A DNA stretch of 29,119 nucleotides, taken from Alteromonadaceae bacterium UBA2620 (GTDB taxonomy: Bacteria > Pseudomonadota > Gammaproteobacteria > Enterobacterales > Alteromonadaceae). The stretch covers positions 1 to 29,119 of the forward strand of contig DDJQ01000099.1 of the NCBI GenBank assembly GCA_002339125.1, written 5' to 3'. Below are positions 19,308 to 26,684 of this stretch, piece by piece. A program made the position numbers and the translations under genes. Positions within the stretch are counted from its first letter, which is position 1, and each line of letters begins with the position of its first letter. The notes under the pieces were generated by a model that saw only the letters and a program-made list of their open reading frames with translations, was not told where the DNA came from and made no database searches.

Positions 19308-20018
19308 TTATTCGGTATCCAGCACGGGTGCCATGGGCACCAGAGACGTTACCACAAAAGCAGGAATAAACACGTTGGCACTGGCCACGACCCGCTGTTG
19401 GTCGATAGAAATGATCCGCGCATTCACATTCACGCCGCGCGGCTGCTCTACCAGCGTACCGGTAAGAATATGATCCATTTCCATGCGTTTAGCAATGCGC
19501 CGCCCTTCCCGGCTTAGTGCCAGATCGCCATAATCAGTCACATCCAGGCTAGTTGCCAGTTTGAAATCCACCACGCCAAGACCGTATTGTTGCAACTCGG
19601 CAATCAGGTATTCAGACAACTGATTACCCAGCACAGTGGTTTCCCGTAACGAACGGTTAAGGCGTACAAAACTGGCTATTCCTATCAGCTCGTCGGTATT
19701 CAGTTGCACCGAGCCGTCCATTAGCGTCATGGCCAGGCTGGCTGCGTAGTCATTTAATGCCTTATGAGTAATCCCCGGTGTGAAGCCAGTTTGCAGCGGA
19801 TCCCGGTAGCCGCGCACGTTTTGCTGAACCCGGTACATTTCTATATCGCGGGAGTCCGGTCGATACTCCAATCCGCTGTCTTCAGGCGGGCGTACCTGCA
19901 TCTGCCCAGTCGGCGGCACTTCATCATCGTTGCCAAACCAAAAATAACCGCTTTTCGGCTGGCTGGCGCAACCGCTTAGCGCCATCGCACATACCATAAA
20001 AGCCAAGCATTGACGCAT
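19308..20018 (-). CDS. FlgO-family outer-membrane lipoprotein (copy 1)
   Basis: The 236-residue product begins with a lipoprotein signal ending in LSGC (Cys at about residue 17), with Ala at +2, which predicts the outer membrane. Residues about 85-230 match the FlgO fold: LGNQLSEYLIAELQQYGLGVVD, then MDHILTGTL and VNVNARIISIDQQRVVASA. FlgO of Vibrio is an outer-membrane lipoprotein needed for normal sheathed-flagellum function, but here there is no flagellar gene nearby. It starts 2 bases after the stop of the upstream paralogue with GGGGGTAATC as ribosome site, so the three are one operon. An N-terminal insert of about 65 residues before the domain is specific to this copy. The exact role is unknown. 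Confidence 0.85.
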   Translation of the reverse strand: MRQCLAFMVCAMALSGCASQPKSGYFWFGNDDEVPPTGQMQVRPPEDSGLEYRPDSRDIEMYRVQQNVRGYRDPLQTGFTPGITHKALNDYAASLAMTLMDGSVQLNTDELIGIASFVRLNRSLRETTVLGNQLSEYLIAELQQYGLGVVDFKLATSLDVTDYGDLALSREGRRIAKRMEMDHILTGTLVEQPRGVNVNARIISIDQQRVVASANVFIPAFVVTSLVPMAPVLDTE

Positions 20019-20020
20019 GA

Positions 20021-20767
20021 TTACCCCCGGCTTAATTTAACACCATCACGCATACCGCCGCGCTCACTGCCATCACTGGGGATCAGCGCGTCTGCCACGT
20101 AAAACGGTATAAGCATTTGTGCGCTGGCGACCACTGCACGCGACTGAATACCAATAATGCGAGCATTCACCATCACGCCACCCTGGTGCTTTGCCATGGT
20201 CCCGGTAAGCACATATTCCATGGGTAAACTGGCATCGAGCTCCAGGTAATCGCGGGTGAGTACAAAGTCGCCCTCTTCGGTAATACGAATAAAGTCGGTG
20301 GCTTTGTAATCGATTACCGGAATGCGGAATTTATGCAATTCATGCACAAAGGATTCAGCCATTTGCTGACCAAGCAAATTGGTTTGCTGCAGATCAGAGT
20401 CCAGCAACGCAAAATGGGTCACGCCCACCGGCGTTTTATTGGTAACGTACTCCATGTTGGCAATCAGGTCCTGAGTCAGAGCCTTTACGTAATCGCCCAC
20501 ATGCTTGGTTAGGGGGCGGCCTTTATAAGCCCCCTGCACACTGGAGTACAACGGTGGCTGGCCCAGTGCACCAAAACTATCAACGTCTTCGGCCATCATG
20601 GGCTGATGATTTGAGCGATCGGCTGCAGTGATGTCTACCACATTAAGCGATGGCATTTTTTCAGGCTGAGTGGTTTGCACCATTTCCTCATCCATACTCT
20701 GACACCCTGCCGCGGCTGCTGCCAGCAGAAGTATGCCAAGTCGTGTTGCCCTTACTGCCCTTTGCAT
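20021..20767 (-). CDS. FlgO-family outer-membrane lipoprotein (copy 2)
   Basis: The 248-residue product has a lipoprotein signal ending AAGC (Cys at about residue 22), with Gln at +2. The FlgO-like domain shows LGQQMAESFVHELHKFRIPVID, MEYVLTGTM and VMVNARIIGIQSRAVVASA, aligning with both neighbours over about 95 residues. The C-terminus is extended by a basic tail. The ribosome site AAAGGG lies 5' of the ATG, and the upstream paralogue stops only 5 bases before it. Sequence divergence between copies is high outside the core, so the duplications are old and the products have probably specialised. Confidence 0.85.
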   Translation of the reverse strand: MQRAVRATRLGILLLAAAAAGCQSMDEEMVQTTQPEKMPSLNVVDITAADRSNHQPMMAEDVDSFGALGQPPLYSSVQGAYKGRPLTKHVGDYVKALTQDLIANMEYVTNKTPVGVTHFALLDSDLQQTNLLGQQMAESFVHELHKFRIPVIDYKATDFIRITEEGDFVLTRDYLELDASLPMEYVLTGTMAKHQGGVMVNARIIGIQSRAVVASAQMLIPFYVADALIPSDGSERGGMRDGVKLSRG

Positions 20768-20772
20768 AATGA

Positions 20773-21390
20773 TTACCCTTTATTCTCTGTACGATATAGC
20801 CGGCCATTACGGGTTGTCACCTGCTCATCCAGCCAAAACAATTCTGCCGGGAAAAAGCGCGTTGCAGCGGCTACCACATCGCGGGTCCGGGCGTTAATAA
20901 TGCGCGCGTTAACCATTGCCCCTTCCTGCTGATAAACCAGCGTACCGGTAATGAAAAAATCGACCCGCTCCATAGCAGATAGCTGGTCGATATCGCGCGA
21001 CAGCACCCTGTCGGACTTTTCTCCTACTATTATATCGTTCGTCAGCTTAAACTCTTGAGCGGTAAATCCACGTTTTGTGGCTTCGGTAAGGATCCCTTCT
21101 TCCAACTGATGACCGAGCAATTGCAACGGATGCTGAAAAGTCTCGTCGTAGGTCAGCGAGTCAACTGGCACAAACCCGGTCACCGCATAGCGGGTTTGCC
21201 GGGCCGGGCGAACGTTGGCAAACAGTTCGTTGGCCAGCACATAGGTGTGATATTCCACATTGCCAAGGGCAGGTACCGGCACCTGCTCGTTGGTCATTTC
21301 CATGACCGGTGGCGCAGAGCTGCAGCCAGTGAGTAAACTGGCCCCAAGCAAAGTAGTAAAAATAGTGGTTCGCAAAGAGTATTGACGCAT
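20773..21390 (-). CDS. FlgO-family outer-membrane lipoprotein (copy 3, first in operon)
   Basis: The 205-residue product starts MRQYSLRTTIFTTLLGASLLTGC, a lipoprotein signal with Cys at about residue 23 and Ser at +2. The core shows LGHQLEEGILTEATKRGFTAQEFK, VDFFITGTLV and AMVNARIINARTRDVVAAA. The frame could start at a TTG four codons upstream (21402), but the ATG at 21390 has GGAT before it and gives the same signal layout as the other two copies. It is the promoter-proximal gene of the three-gene operon. It has the shortest domain flanks. Confidence 0.83.
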   Translation of the reverse strand: MRQYSLRTTIFTTLLGASLLTGCSSAPPVMEMTNEQVPVPALGNVEYHTYVLANELFANVRPARQTRYAVTGFVPVDSLTYDETFQHPLQLLGHQLEEGILTEATKRGFTAQEFKLTNDIIVGEKSDRVLSRDIDQLSAMERVDFFITGTLVYQQEGAMVNARIINARTRDVVAAATRFFPAELFWLDEQVTTRNGRLYRTENKG

Positions 21391-21428
21391 AATCGGATCC
21401 AACCTGAGTTAACAGCTCAGATTCTGCA

Positions 21429-21434
21429 ATTATC
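21429..21434 (-). promoter_or_regulatory. Possible -10 element of the FlgO-like operon
   Basis: GATAAT on the minus strand, 39 bases upstream of the first FlgO-like start, matches five of six bases of TATAAT. The hexamer 17 bases further upstream (TTTCTA) is a poor -35. A CTGAG/CTCAG inverted repeat (21404-21420) lies between it and the gene. Confidence 0.3.
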
Positions 21435-21475
21435 GCACCAGCTTACTTGTTTAGAAAAAACGGGAGGTTACATTT

Positions 21476-21498
21476 AAAAAGCGGCAAAGAACTGCCAC
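21476..21498 (-). terminator. Intrinsic terminator after yfcL
   Basis: On the minus strand GTGGCA pairs with TGCCGC (one G-U pair) around a 6-base loop and is followed by TTTTT. It starts 3 bases past the yfcL stop and separates the epmC-yfcL cluster from the FlgO-like operon. Confidence 0.65.
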
Positions 21499-21501
21499 CC
21501 G

Positions 21502-21798
21502 TTAAAGGTCGTTCAGCAATTTTTGCCACAATGCCGCCACCGCTTGCTGATCGGCGGGTTCCAGTTCGTTATTGGCAAAAGCCTGCTCGAGACTTTGCTG
21601 CATGGTTTGACTGAGCTTCGCTACTGAGGCTGACTCATCAAGCTCCAGCTTGCGGGCCTCCACGGCAAAATGTCCCTGCAGGTAACTGGCGATAAACAGC
21701 TCGTCGTCACTGCCGTGATCTACCACGCCATCCAGTGCACTATCAATTTTTTCCACTGCCGTAACAAACTCATCGCTGGCTTTAACCTGTTGTTGCAT
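21502..21798 (-). CDS. yfcL: YfcL family protein
   Basis: This 98-residue, largely helical, acidic cytoplasmic protein starts MQQQVKASDEFVTAVEKIDS and resembles YfcL (92 residues in Escherichia), a family of unknown function found beside mnmC and yfcM/epmC. The open frame extends upstream to 22002 inside the preceding gene, but the ATG at 21798 gives the family-like N-terminus. The segment DDELFIASYLQGHFAVEA is the most family-like part. It lies 37 bases after the ATP-NAD kinase family gene and is followed by a terminator. Confidence 0.8.
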   Translation of the reverse strand: MQQQVKASDEFVTAVEKIDSALDGVVDHGSDDELFIASYLQGHFAVEARKLELDESASVAKLSQTMQQSLEQAFANNELEPADQQAVAALWQKLLNDL

Positions 21799-21835
21799 AG
21801 TGTCTCGCTTATTTTTCGTTAATTGATTGTAGTGA

Positions 21836-22960
21836 CTACTGCAGCGGATAAAACACCCGGTCGTCATAACCGGTGATGACCGCAATAATCCCGGCCAGTT
21901 CGCTATCGAGCTCCTCGTCGCCAGTGTCACTTCTGAGTGGCCGGCCATCGAGTTGCTGAAGCTTTTGTTTGGTGGCAGCGATCCAGATATTGTCACGGCC
22001 AATAGCCCTTAACACATCCGGGCTCAGCTGCTGATTGCCGCGGCCAAATACGTGCCCCTGGCCGCCAATAGCAGTGATCACAAGGCGTGCCGGTGACTGG
22101 CTAACCAGTTCGAGTAACTGCGGGGCGGTTACATCGGCGGCAATCACCTCACCTTTTTTGACCACATCCACGCCTAACAAGGTATTGGGCAGACCAAGCC
22201 GCGCCATCACTTCACCAACGGTTGAACCTGACCCCATGATATACAGATGCTCATCGTCATCGGCAATGATTTCACTTACGTATTCGGCAATCTCGTTAAT
22301 CACCATGGACTCGTCTTCACGGCCGCCCATTTTAACCGACTGCACATAGGTAAGCTCGTCAGGTACCTGCATTTCGCCATAATGCTGCGCACGCACCTTT
22401 CCCTGGCGGAAAGCCGACTCATCGATATCACGCACCTCGGCCTGTCGCACGCTCACCAGTTCACCGGTTAACATTTTGGCCACCACATCACCGGCTGCCG
22501 AAGGCGTTACCGCATAAACCCCCGAGTGAATTTTTACCCCGGCCGGTACGCCAAGCACCGGTACTCTGTCTGCAACAATGCTGCACACATTCCGCGCGGT
22601 GCCATCGCCGCCAGCAAAAAGAATTAAGTCAACGCCCTGATTAACCAGTTCGCGTACCGCGTTTTCGGTGTCTTCAGGCGTTGTTTCGGCACTCTGACTG
22701 GTATAAATAACCTGATGCTCCAAGCCCAGCGCCGCACAGCAATGTTCACCCATTTCACCGCTGGCAGTGAGTACCGAGAGATTGTTAAATGCAGTCAGTT
22801 TTGTGAGCGCTCTGGCCATTTTATCGTTAGCCAGTTTAGTCGCTCCCGCCGCCAGCGCCTGCTGCCGAATGGCTTCGCCGTCACTGCCTTTAAGCGCCAT
22901 GGCACCACCGATCCCGGCAAAAGGATTAATCACCACGCCCAATCGAAAGGTTTTACTCAT
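21836..22960 (-). CDS. ATP-NAD kinase family protein
   Basis: The 374-residue product begins LGVVINPFAGIGG (residues 7-19) and has the nucleotide-binding GGDGTARNVC motif (GGDGT at 117-121), both features of the NAD kinase / diacylglycerol kinase superfamily. It is longer than ordinary NAD kinase (about 290-300 residues) and fits the COG3199-type group, whose substrate is not firmly known; it should not be assumed to be the cell's main NAD kinase (nadK). Its ATG overlaps the epmC TGA as ATGA, with a strong AAGGAG inside the end of epmC, so the two are translationally coupled. In Escherichia no such gene lies between yfcL and yfcM. Confidence 0.88.
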   Translation of the reverse strand: MSKTFRLGVVINPFAGIGGAMALKGSDGEAIRQQALAAGATKLANDKMARALTKLTAFNNLSVLTASGEMGEHCCAALGLEHQVIYTSQSAETTPEDTENAVRELVNQGVDLILFAGGDGTARNVCSIVADRVPVLGVPAGVKIHSGVYAVTPSAAGDVVAKMLTGELVSVRQAEVRDIDESAFRQGKVRAQHYGEMQVPDELTYVQSVKMGGREDESMVINEIAEYVSEIIADDDEHLYIMGSGSTVGEVMARLGLPNTLLGVDVVKKGEVIAADVTAPQLLELVSQSPARLVITAIGGQGHVFGRGNQQLSPDVLRAIGRDNIWIAATKQKLQQLDGRPLRSDTGDEELDSELAGIIAVITGYDDRVFYPLQ

Positions 22961-23529
22961 TGCGGGTTCTCCTTATCCAGCCAGGCCTGATTTAACTCAG
23001 GCCCGTTAAATTTTTCTCGCAGCGCATTAATAAACATTGTGGCACGGGGCGGAAAGTCTGAGTGTACATACGTCAGCAGTTGAGCCCGTACGCGGCGGGT
23101 AAAACCCTCGCGATCCGGCTCAGCGCCATTTAAGTTATCAGTACTCACCTGAAAACGCCGGTTAGCGGCGATGGTCATGGCCCATTCGATGGCCTGAGGT
23201 TTCACTTCGACCTGTTCAAACTCGCGCTGCTGCGTGGCATCACGCCCGTCAGGGCAGTACCAGTAGCCATAATCTTCCAGCAACCGGCGCTGTTCACCGG
23301 CAATGCACCAGTGCGCTATTTCGTGCAGTGCACTGGAAAAATAGCCATGGGCAAAGACCACCTGATGATAAGGCGTATTAGCGTCGGCAGGCAGGTAAAC
23401 CGGCTCATCACCGCCTCTGATCAGGCGCGTGTTGAACCGACTAAGAAACGTCTGGTCGAACAACGCCATTAACGGTTCTACGTCGGGGTCATTATCGTAT
23501 TTTATGGCCGCTGCCATTGCCTGCTGCAT
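22957..23529 (-). CDS. epmC: Elongation factor P hydroxylase (EpmC)
   Basis: EpmC (YfcM) hydroxylates the beta-lysylated lysine of elongation factor P, the last step of EF-P maturation after EpmA and EpmB. The product is 190 residues from the ATG at 23529 (Escherichia 182). Family hallmarks are FNTRLIRGGDEPVYLPADA, VFAHGYFSSALHEIAHWC (an HExxH metal motif), and YGYWYCPDGRDA followed by EVKPQAIEW. The start is uncertain: a TTG at 23580 has CAGGCAG before it, and an ATG at 23517 has CAGG close by. epmA and epmB are not in the window. It heads the cluster epmC - ATP-NAD kinase family gene - yfcL. Confidence 0.93.
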   Translation of the reverse strand: MQQAMAAAIKYDNDPDVEPLMALFDQTFLSRFNTRLIRGGDEPVYLPADANTPYHQVVFAHGYFSSALHEIAHWCIAGEQRRLLEDYGYWYCPDGRDATQQREFEQVEVKPQAIEWAMTIAANRRFQVSTDNLNGAEPDREGFTRRVRAQLLTYVHSDFPPRATMFINALREKFNGPELNQAWLDKENPQ

Positions 23530-23602
23530 ACAGAATTCGGTTTGTGATGGTCGTGATTTAATGGCCGCGAAGAATAGCAAAATCTGCCTGCACGAGCCAG
23601 AT

Positions 23603-23631
23603 TTGTCAGCATGATTAAGGTATTATACAGT
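23603..23631 (+). promoter_or_regulatory. Candidate promoter of the FFLEELY operon
   Basis: TTGTCA (23603-23608, five of six bases of the -35 consensus) is followed after 17 bases by TACAGT, or after 15 by TATACA. It lies 45 bases upstream of the GTG at 23676 in the epmC/operon divergent region. Confidence 0.4.
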
Positions 23632-23675
23632 CAATATTCAAATACGACCGGACAGCGTAGTAAGAAGGACGCCTT

Positions 23676-24374
23676 GTGGTAGAACAGATTATCGCTCATC
23701 TGCGTCAGGTGAATGCCCGGCGCTCTCTGGCAGAACAAATGCAGTTGTTGGCGCCCATCCAGGCACTGCAACAATGGCAATGCCAACGGTTGCTGGCCAC
23801 TCATGCAGAGCTGGCCCAAAAACCAAGCTACGCCAAAGCCATGGATTTTTTTGTGGAAGAACTTTACGGCCCCAAGGATTTCAGCCAGCGCGATGCCGAC
23901 TTAATGCGGGTTATCCCTAAACTCGCTAAAGCCCTGCCGAATAAAGCCATGCATGCCATTGAGCAGGCACTGTGGCTTAACGCCCTGTCATTCGATTTGG
24001 ATATGGCGATGGCTCAGGCGCTCGATGACGCGCCGCTCAACAGAGAGAGTTATGCTTTGGCCTACCGGGAAGTGGGCCGTGGTGATGACCGCGCCCAACA
24101 AATTCAGATTGTGGCCGGATTAGGTGAGCAACTGGCCGATGTGGTAAAAATTCCGGGCATCGGTCTGCTAATTAAGCTATCCCGAAGACCGGCAAAAATG
24201 ACCGGGCTGCTAAGCATGCACGAATTCTTACAGAGGGGCTTTGAGGCCTTTAAAGACCTCGGCAATGTAAAAGCCTTTATCGAGCCGGTTATCGCTACTG
24301 AAACTGCACTCAACCAACAGTTGCTCGCCCCAGATGTTAACCTGACAGAAGAGAACCCGCTCCCCCATGTCTGA
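23676..24374 (+). CDS. FFLEELY motif protein
   Basis: The 232-residue cytoplasmic protein starts with GTG at 23676, preceded by AAGAAGGAC. Near residue 52 it has DFFVEELYGPKDFSQRDADL, a variant of the FFLEELY motif by which a gammaproteobacterial family of unknown function is named. The rest is predicted helical, with no signal peptide, membrane segment or catalytic motif visible. It overlaps the thioesterase gene by 8 bases, so the two are translationally coupled. The link with a hotdog thioesterase might point to lipid or acyl metabolism, but that is inference. Confidence 0.83.
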   Translation: MVEQIIAHLRQVNARRSLAEQMQLLAPIQALQQWQCQRLLATHAELAQKPSYAKAMDFFVEELYGPKDFSQRDADLMRVIPKLAKALPNKAMHAIEQALWLNALSFDLDMAMAQALDDAPLNRESYALAYREVGRGDDRAQQIQIVAGLGEQLADVVKIPGIGLLIKLSRRPAKMTGLLSMHEFLQRGFEAFKDLGNVKAFIEPVIATETALNQQLLAPDVNLTEENPLPHV

Positions 24375-24822
24375 CCTTTTCGACTGGCAGTATCCAGAGC
24401 CCTTTATTACTACGTGGGCAATCCAGCCACAGGACATCGACCACTACAATCATGTGAACAACGTGGCCTATTTAAGCCAGCAGGAAAAGCTCGCCTGGGC
24501 CCACTCTAAGGCCCTGGGACTGGGGTTTGAACATTACCAGCAGGCCGGCCGGGGCATGGTGATCTTCCGCCACGAATTACATTATTTAAAACCGGCTTTA
24601 CTGGGCGACACACTGCACTGCGCCACCTGGATCACCCAATGCGACGGTAAAATCACGCTCTCCCGGGAGTTTCAGTATGTACGTGAAAGCGATGGCGAAA
24701 CGGTTTATCGGGGCCACACTCAGTTTGCCTGCGTAAAGCTGGCTACCGGTGCTCCTACCCGAATGCCAAGGGCTTTTGTTGACGTTTACCTGCCAGCCTG
24801 CCTGGCCAGCCAGGGTGATTAA
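24367..24822 (+). CDS. Hotdog-fold acyl-CoA thioesterase (4HBT/YbgC-like)
   Basis: The 151-residue product has the typical DIDHYNHVNNVAYLSQQEKLAW segment of single-hotdog thioesterases, with Asp25 as the likely catalytic acid and the HVNN turn following. The later part (FRHELHYLKPALLGDTL, SREFQYVRES, YRGHTQFACV) fits the remaining strands of the fold. Expected reaction: hydrolysis of an acyl-CoA or acyl-ACP thioester in the cytoplasm; the acyl group cannot be deduced. It is the middle gene of a compact operon: 8-base overlap upstream and a 2-base gap downstream. Confidence 0.9.
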   Translation: MSDLFDWQYPEPFITTWAIQPQDIDHYNHVNNVAYLSQQEKLAWAHSKALGLGFEHYQQAGRGMVIFRHELHYLKPALLGDTLHCATWITQCDGKITLSREFQYVRESDGETVYRGHTQFACVKLATGAPTRMPRAFVDVYLPACLASQGD

Positions 24823-24824
24823 TT

Positions 24825-25964
24825 GTGTCGCGCTTCGCACTGGTTGTTTCGGTATGTCTGCTGATATCCGTTGGCCTGAACGTTTATTTGCTCTGGCCTG
24901 AACCTGCGCCCACATCCGCTGAGGGCGTACCGAAAAAAACAGGCAATAGGGTAACGTCAGACAAAGCGACTAAGCCGCCAGTTTCAACGCCACAGCAGTC
25001 TGCATCAACTTACCAAGCCGACTCAGGCACTTCAGATAAGCCTGACGTGCCGGCAACCGATATCGACACTGTTCAGCAATGGCTCGACCAGGGCGACTTC
25101 GCCCGGGTGGAGCGCTTTTTAATTGATGCTCTGCGCGCTAACCCAGACTCCGCCCAATTGCTATTGCTGGAAGCCGATTATATTCTGGCTACCGAGCCGT
25201 TAAGCGTGGGAGTTAGCCACCTTTTTGCTTTGCAGGAACTCAGCCTGTTTAATCGCGAGCAGCGGGAAGAGTTGGCAAACCGCAGCGCCGAGTTAATCAA
25301 AAATACCATCAGTGCGCTTTATAACGCCGGTGACTGGGATATGCTGGCGCAATTCTTAGAGCCGTTATTTCAGCTTAATAGTAGCGATCAGACTCTCACC
25401 CTTAAACTGGCTGAAGCCTACGCCAGACAACAAAAATTTACCCTGATGGAAGATGTACTGGCGAATTTGAGTGCTAACAATGCCGGCGCCCGCAGTTTAC
25501 GCCAGCGCTTTTTGCCCACCCCATCATCCGGTTCGCAAGAGAGCAGTGAAGGACCAACAGCCACTCAACAGGAGCCGGTTACAAGATTGGCACTTACCCG
25601 CTATGGCGACCAGTACATTGCTGAAACACAGATCCTCAATCGCCCGGCGGCGCTGCTTTTAGATACAGGTGCGAGCAGCACTGCTATCAGCTTTGAGTTG
25701 TACAGGGCTCTGCGGCGTTTTCATCAAATTAAAGTCATTGGCCTGTTCGATGTGCGCACCGCCGGCGGTCCAATTCGTTCCCCGCTGGTTCAAATAGATA
25801 ACATGACCCTTGGCCCCTATAAACTAAGTAACATAGGCGTGTTTGTAATGCCCGAGGCCGCCATGCAGCAAGCCGACGGCTTACTGGGCATGAACGTATT
25901 AAAGCAGTTTCACTTTCAGCTTGATCAATCCAACGCAGAGCTGTTGTTAACTCCGCGCCAATAA
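24825..25964 (+). CDS. Membrane-anchored retropepsin-like aspartic protease
   Basis: The 379-residue product starts with GTG two bases after the thioesterase stop. Residues 5-24 form a signal anchor (ALVVSVCLLISVGLNVYLLW), followed by a low-complexity Pro/Thr/Ser linker. A helical, TPR-like middle (about 80-225) then leads to a C-terminal single-domain aspartic protease fold: LLLDTGASSTAIS with catalytic Asp280, and DGLLGMNVLKQFHF, the counterpart of the second conserved loop. The family is the bacterial retropepsin-like clan AA group, active as homodimers. The anchor orientation places the protease in the periplasm. Substrate unknown. Confidence 0.88.
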   Translation: MSRFALVVSVCLLISVGLNVYLLWPEPAPTSAEGVPKKTGNRVTSDKATKPPVSTPQQSASTYQADSGTSDKPDVPATDIDTVQQWLDQGDFARVERFLIDALRANPDSAQLLLLEADYILATEPLSVGVSHLFALQELSLFNREQREELANRSAELIKNTISALYNAGDWDMLAQFLEPLFQLNSSDQTLTLKLAEAYARQQKFTLMEDVLANLSANNAGARSLRQRFLPTPSSGSQESSEGPTATQQEPVTRLALTRYGDQYIAETQILNRPAALLLDTGASSTAISFELYRALRRFHQIKVIGLFDVRTAGGPIRSPLVQIDNMTLGPYKLSNIGVFVMPEAAMQQADGLLGMNVLKQFHFQLDQSNAELLLTPRQ

Positions 25965-25968
25965 GGTG

Positions 25969-26532
25969 TTACTCCCGCCCGTAATGCCGGCAGTATCCAC
26001 TGTAGTCAGCCAGGCCATTGCCCTGGACATCAAAGCCTGTGCCGGTAACAGTGAGCCTGCACTGTGTTCTTGCGCCTGTGAGGGTACGGGTAAGAAACAC
26101 TTTTCCCAGCGTGTCGCCGTTATTCAGATCCACGGTGAATATAAAGTTATCATCCAGCAGCAACACAGGCTCCCCGCCTGATACTGTTCCGGAGAATACC
26201 TGATGGCCGGTATTCACCAGCGTACCTGCGGCATAATCAAACACTGAGGTAACGTGATAGACAATGCGACCATTGAGATCGCCGGTGAGCTCGATGGTGT
26301 CTGTGCTTCGCTCAGTTTTACCCGCTTCGGTTTCCCGGGATGAGTGCAGGATAGCCGTAGGGAAAAAATGCACCGCCTGACCAGACACCCGTTGCCAGCG
26401 CTTGTCATTCAGTTGATTACCTATGGGCTCGCCGGGAGCAAGAAACTCACCAGCGCAAGCCAGCGAAGGGCACGCAGCAGTTGCTAATGTTCCCAGTAAC
26501 AGCGCCAATGCGCTTAATCTAAACTTTTTCAT
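25969..26532 (-). CDS. Small secreted protein of unknown function
   Basis: The 187-residue product starts at the ATG at 26532 after GCAAGGAAATATC. An upstream ATG in frame at 26601 lacks a ribosome site and would precede the signal with 23 polar residues. The signal peptide (about 1-27, MKKFRLSALALLLGTLATAA) probably ends at CAG. The mature part looks like a beta barrel of about 160 residues (TIELTGDLNGRIVYHVTSVF, FIFTVDLNNGDTLGKVFL), with two cysteines near the end (RTQCRLTV, SGYCRHY). I do not recognise a named family. It converges with the protease gene (4-base gap) and diverges from the HTH-TPR regulator, a likely controller. Confidence 0.78.
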   Translation of the reverse strand: MKKFRLSALALLLGTLATAACPSLACAGEFLAPGEPIGNQLNDKRWQRVSGQAVHFFPTAILHSSRETEAGKTERSTDTIELTGDLNGRIVYHVTSVFDYAAGTLVNTGHQVFSGTVSGGEPVLLLDDNFIFTVDLNNGDTLGKVFLTRTLTGARTQCRLTVTGTGFDVQGNGLADYSGYCRHYGRE

Positions 26533-26580
26533 GATATTTCCTTGCAGTTTGATGACCTGCCAACGACTATAGGAAATGAC

Positions 26581-26620
26581 GTTTCTCGACGAAACGGACA
26601 CAAGCGGTCACGGGCGGTCA
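26581..26620. promoter_or_regulatory. Repeat-bearing divergent regulatory region
   Basis: Between the secreted-protein gene and the regulator are an inverted repeat GTTTC/GAAAC (26581-26595) and two direct repeats GCGGTCA at 26604-26610 and 26614-26620. The direct repeats are spaced exactly 10 bases apart and so fall on the same face of the helix. This is a plausible operator for the adjacent HTH protein. Confidence 0.4.
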
Positions 26621-26684
26621 TATCCTGGCGCCATTGGCTTACTTACCCCAAAATGCAGGGTAAAAACGAGTACTGTTCCCTGGT

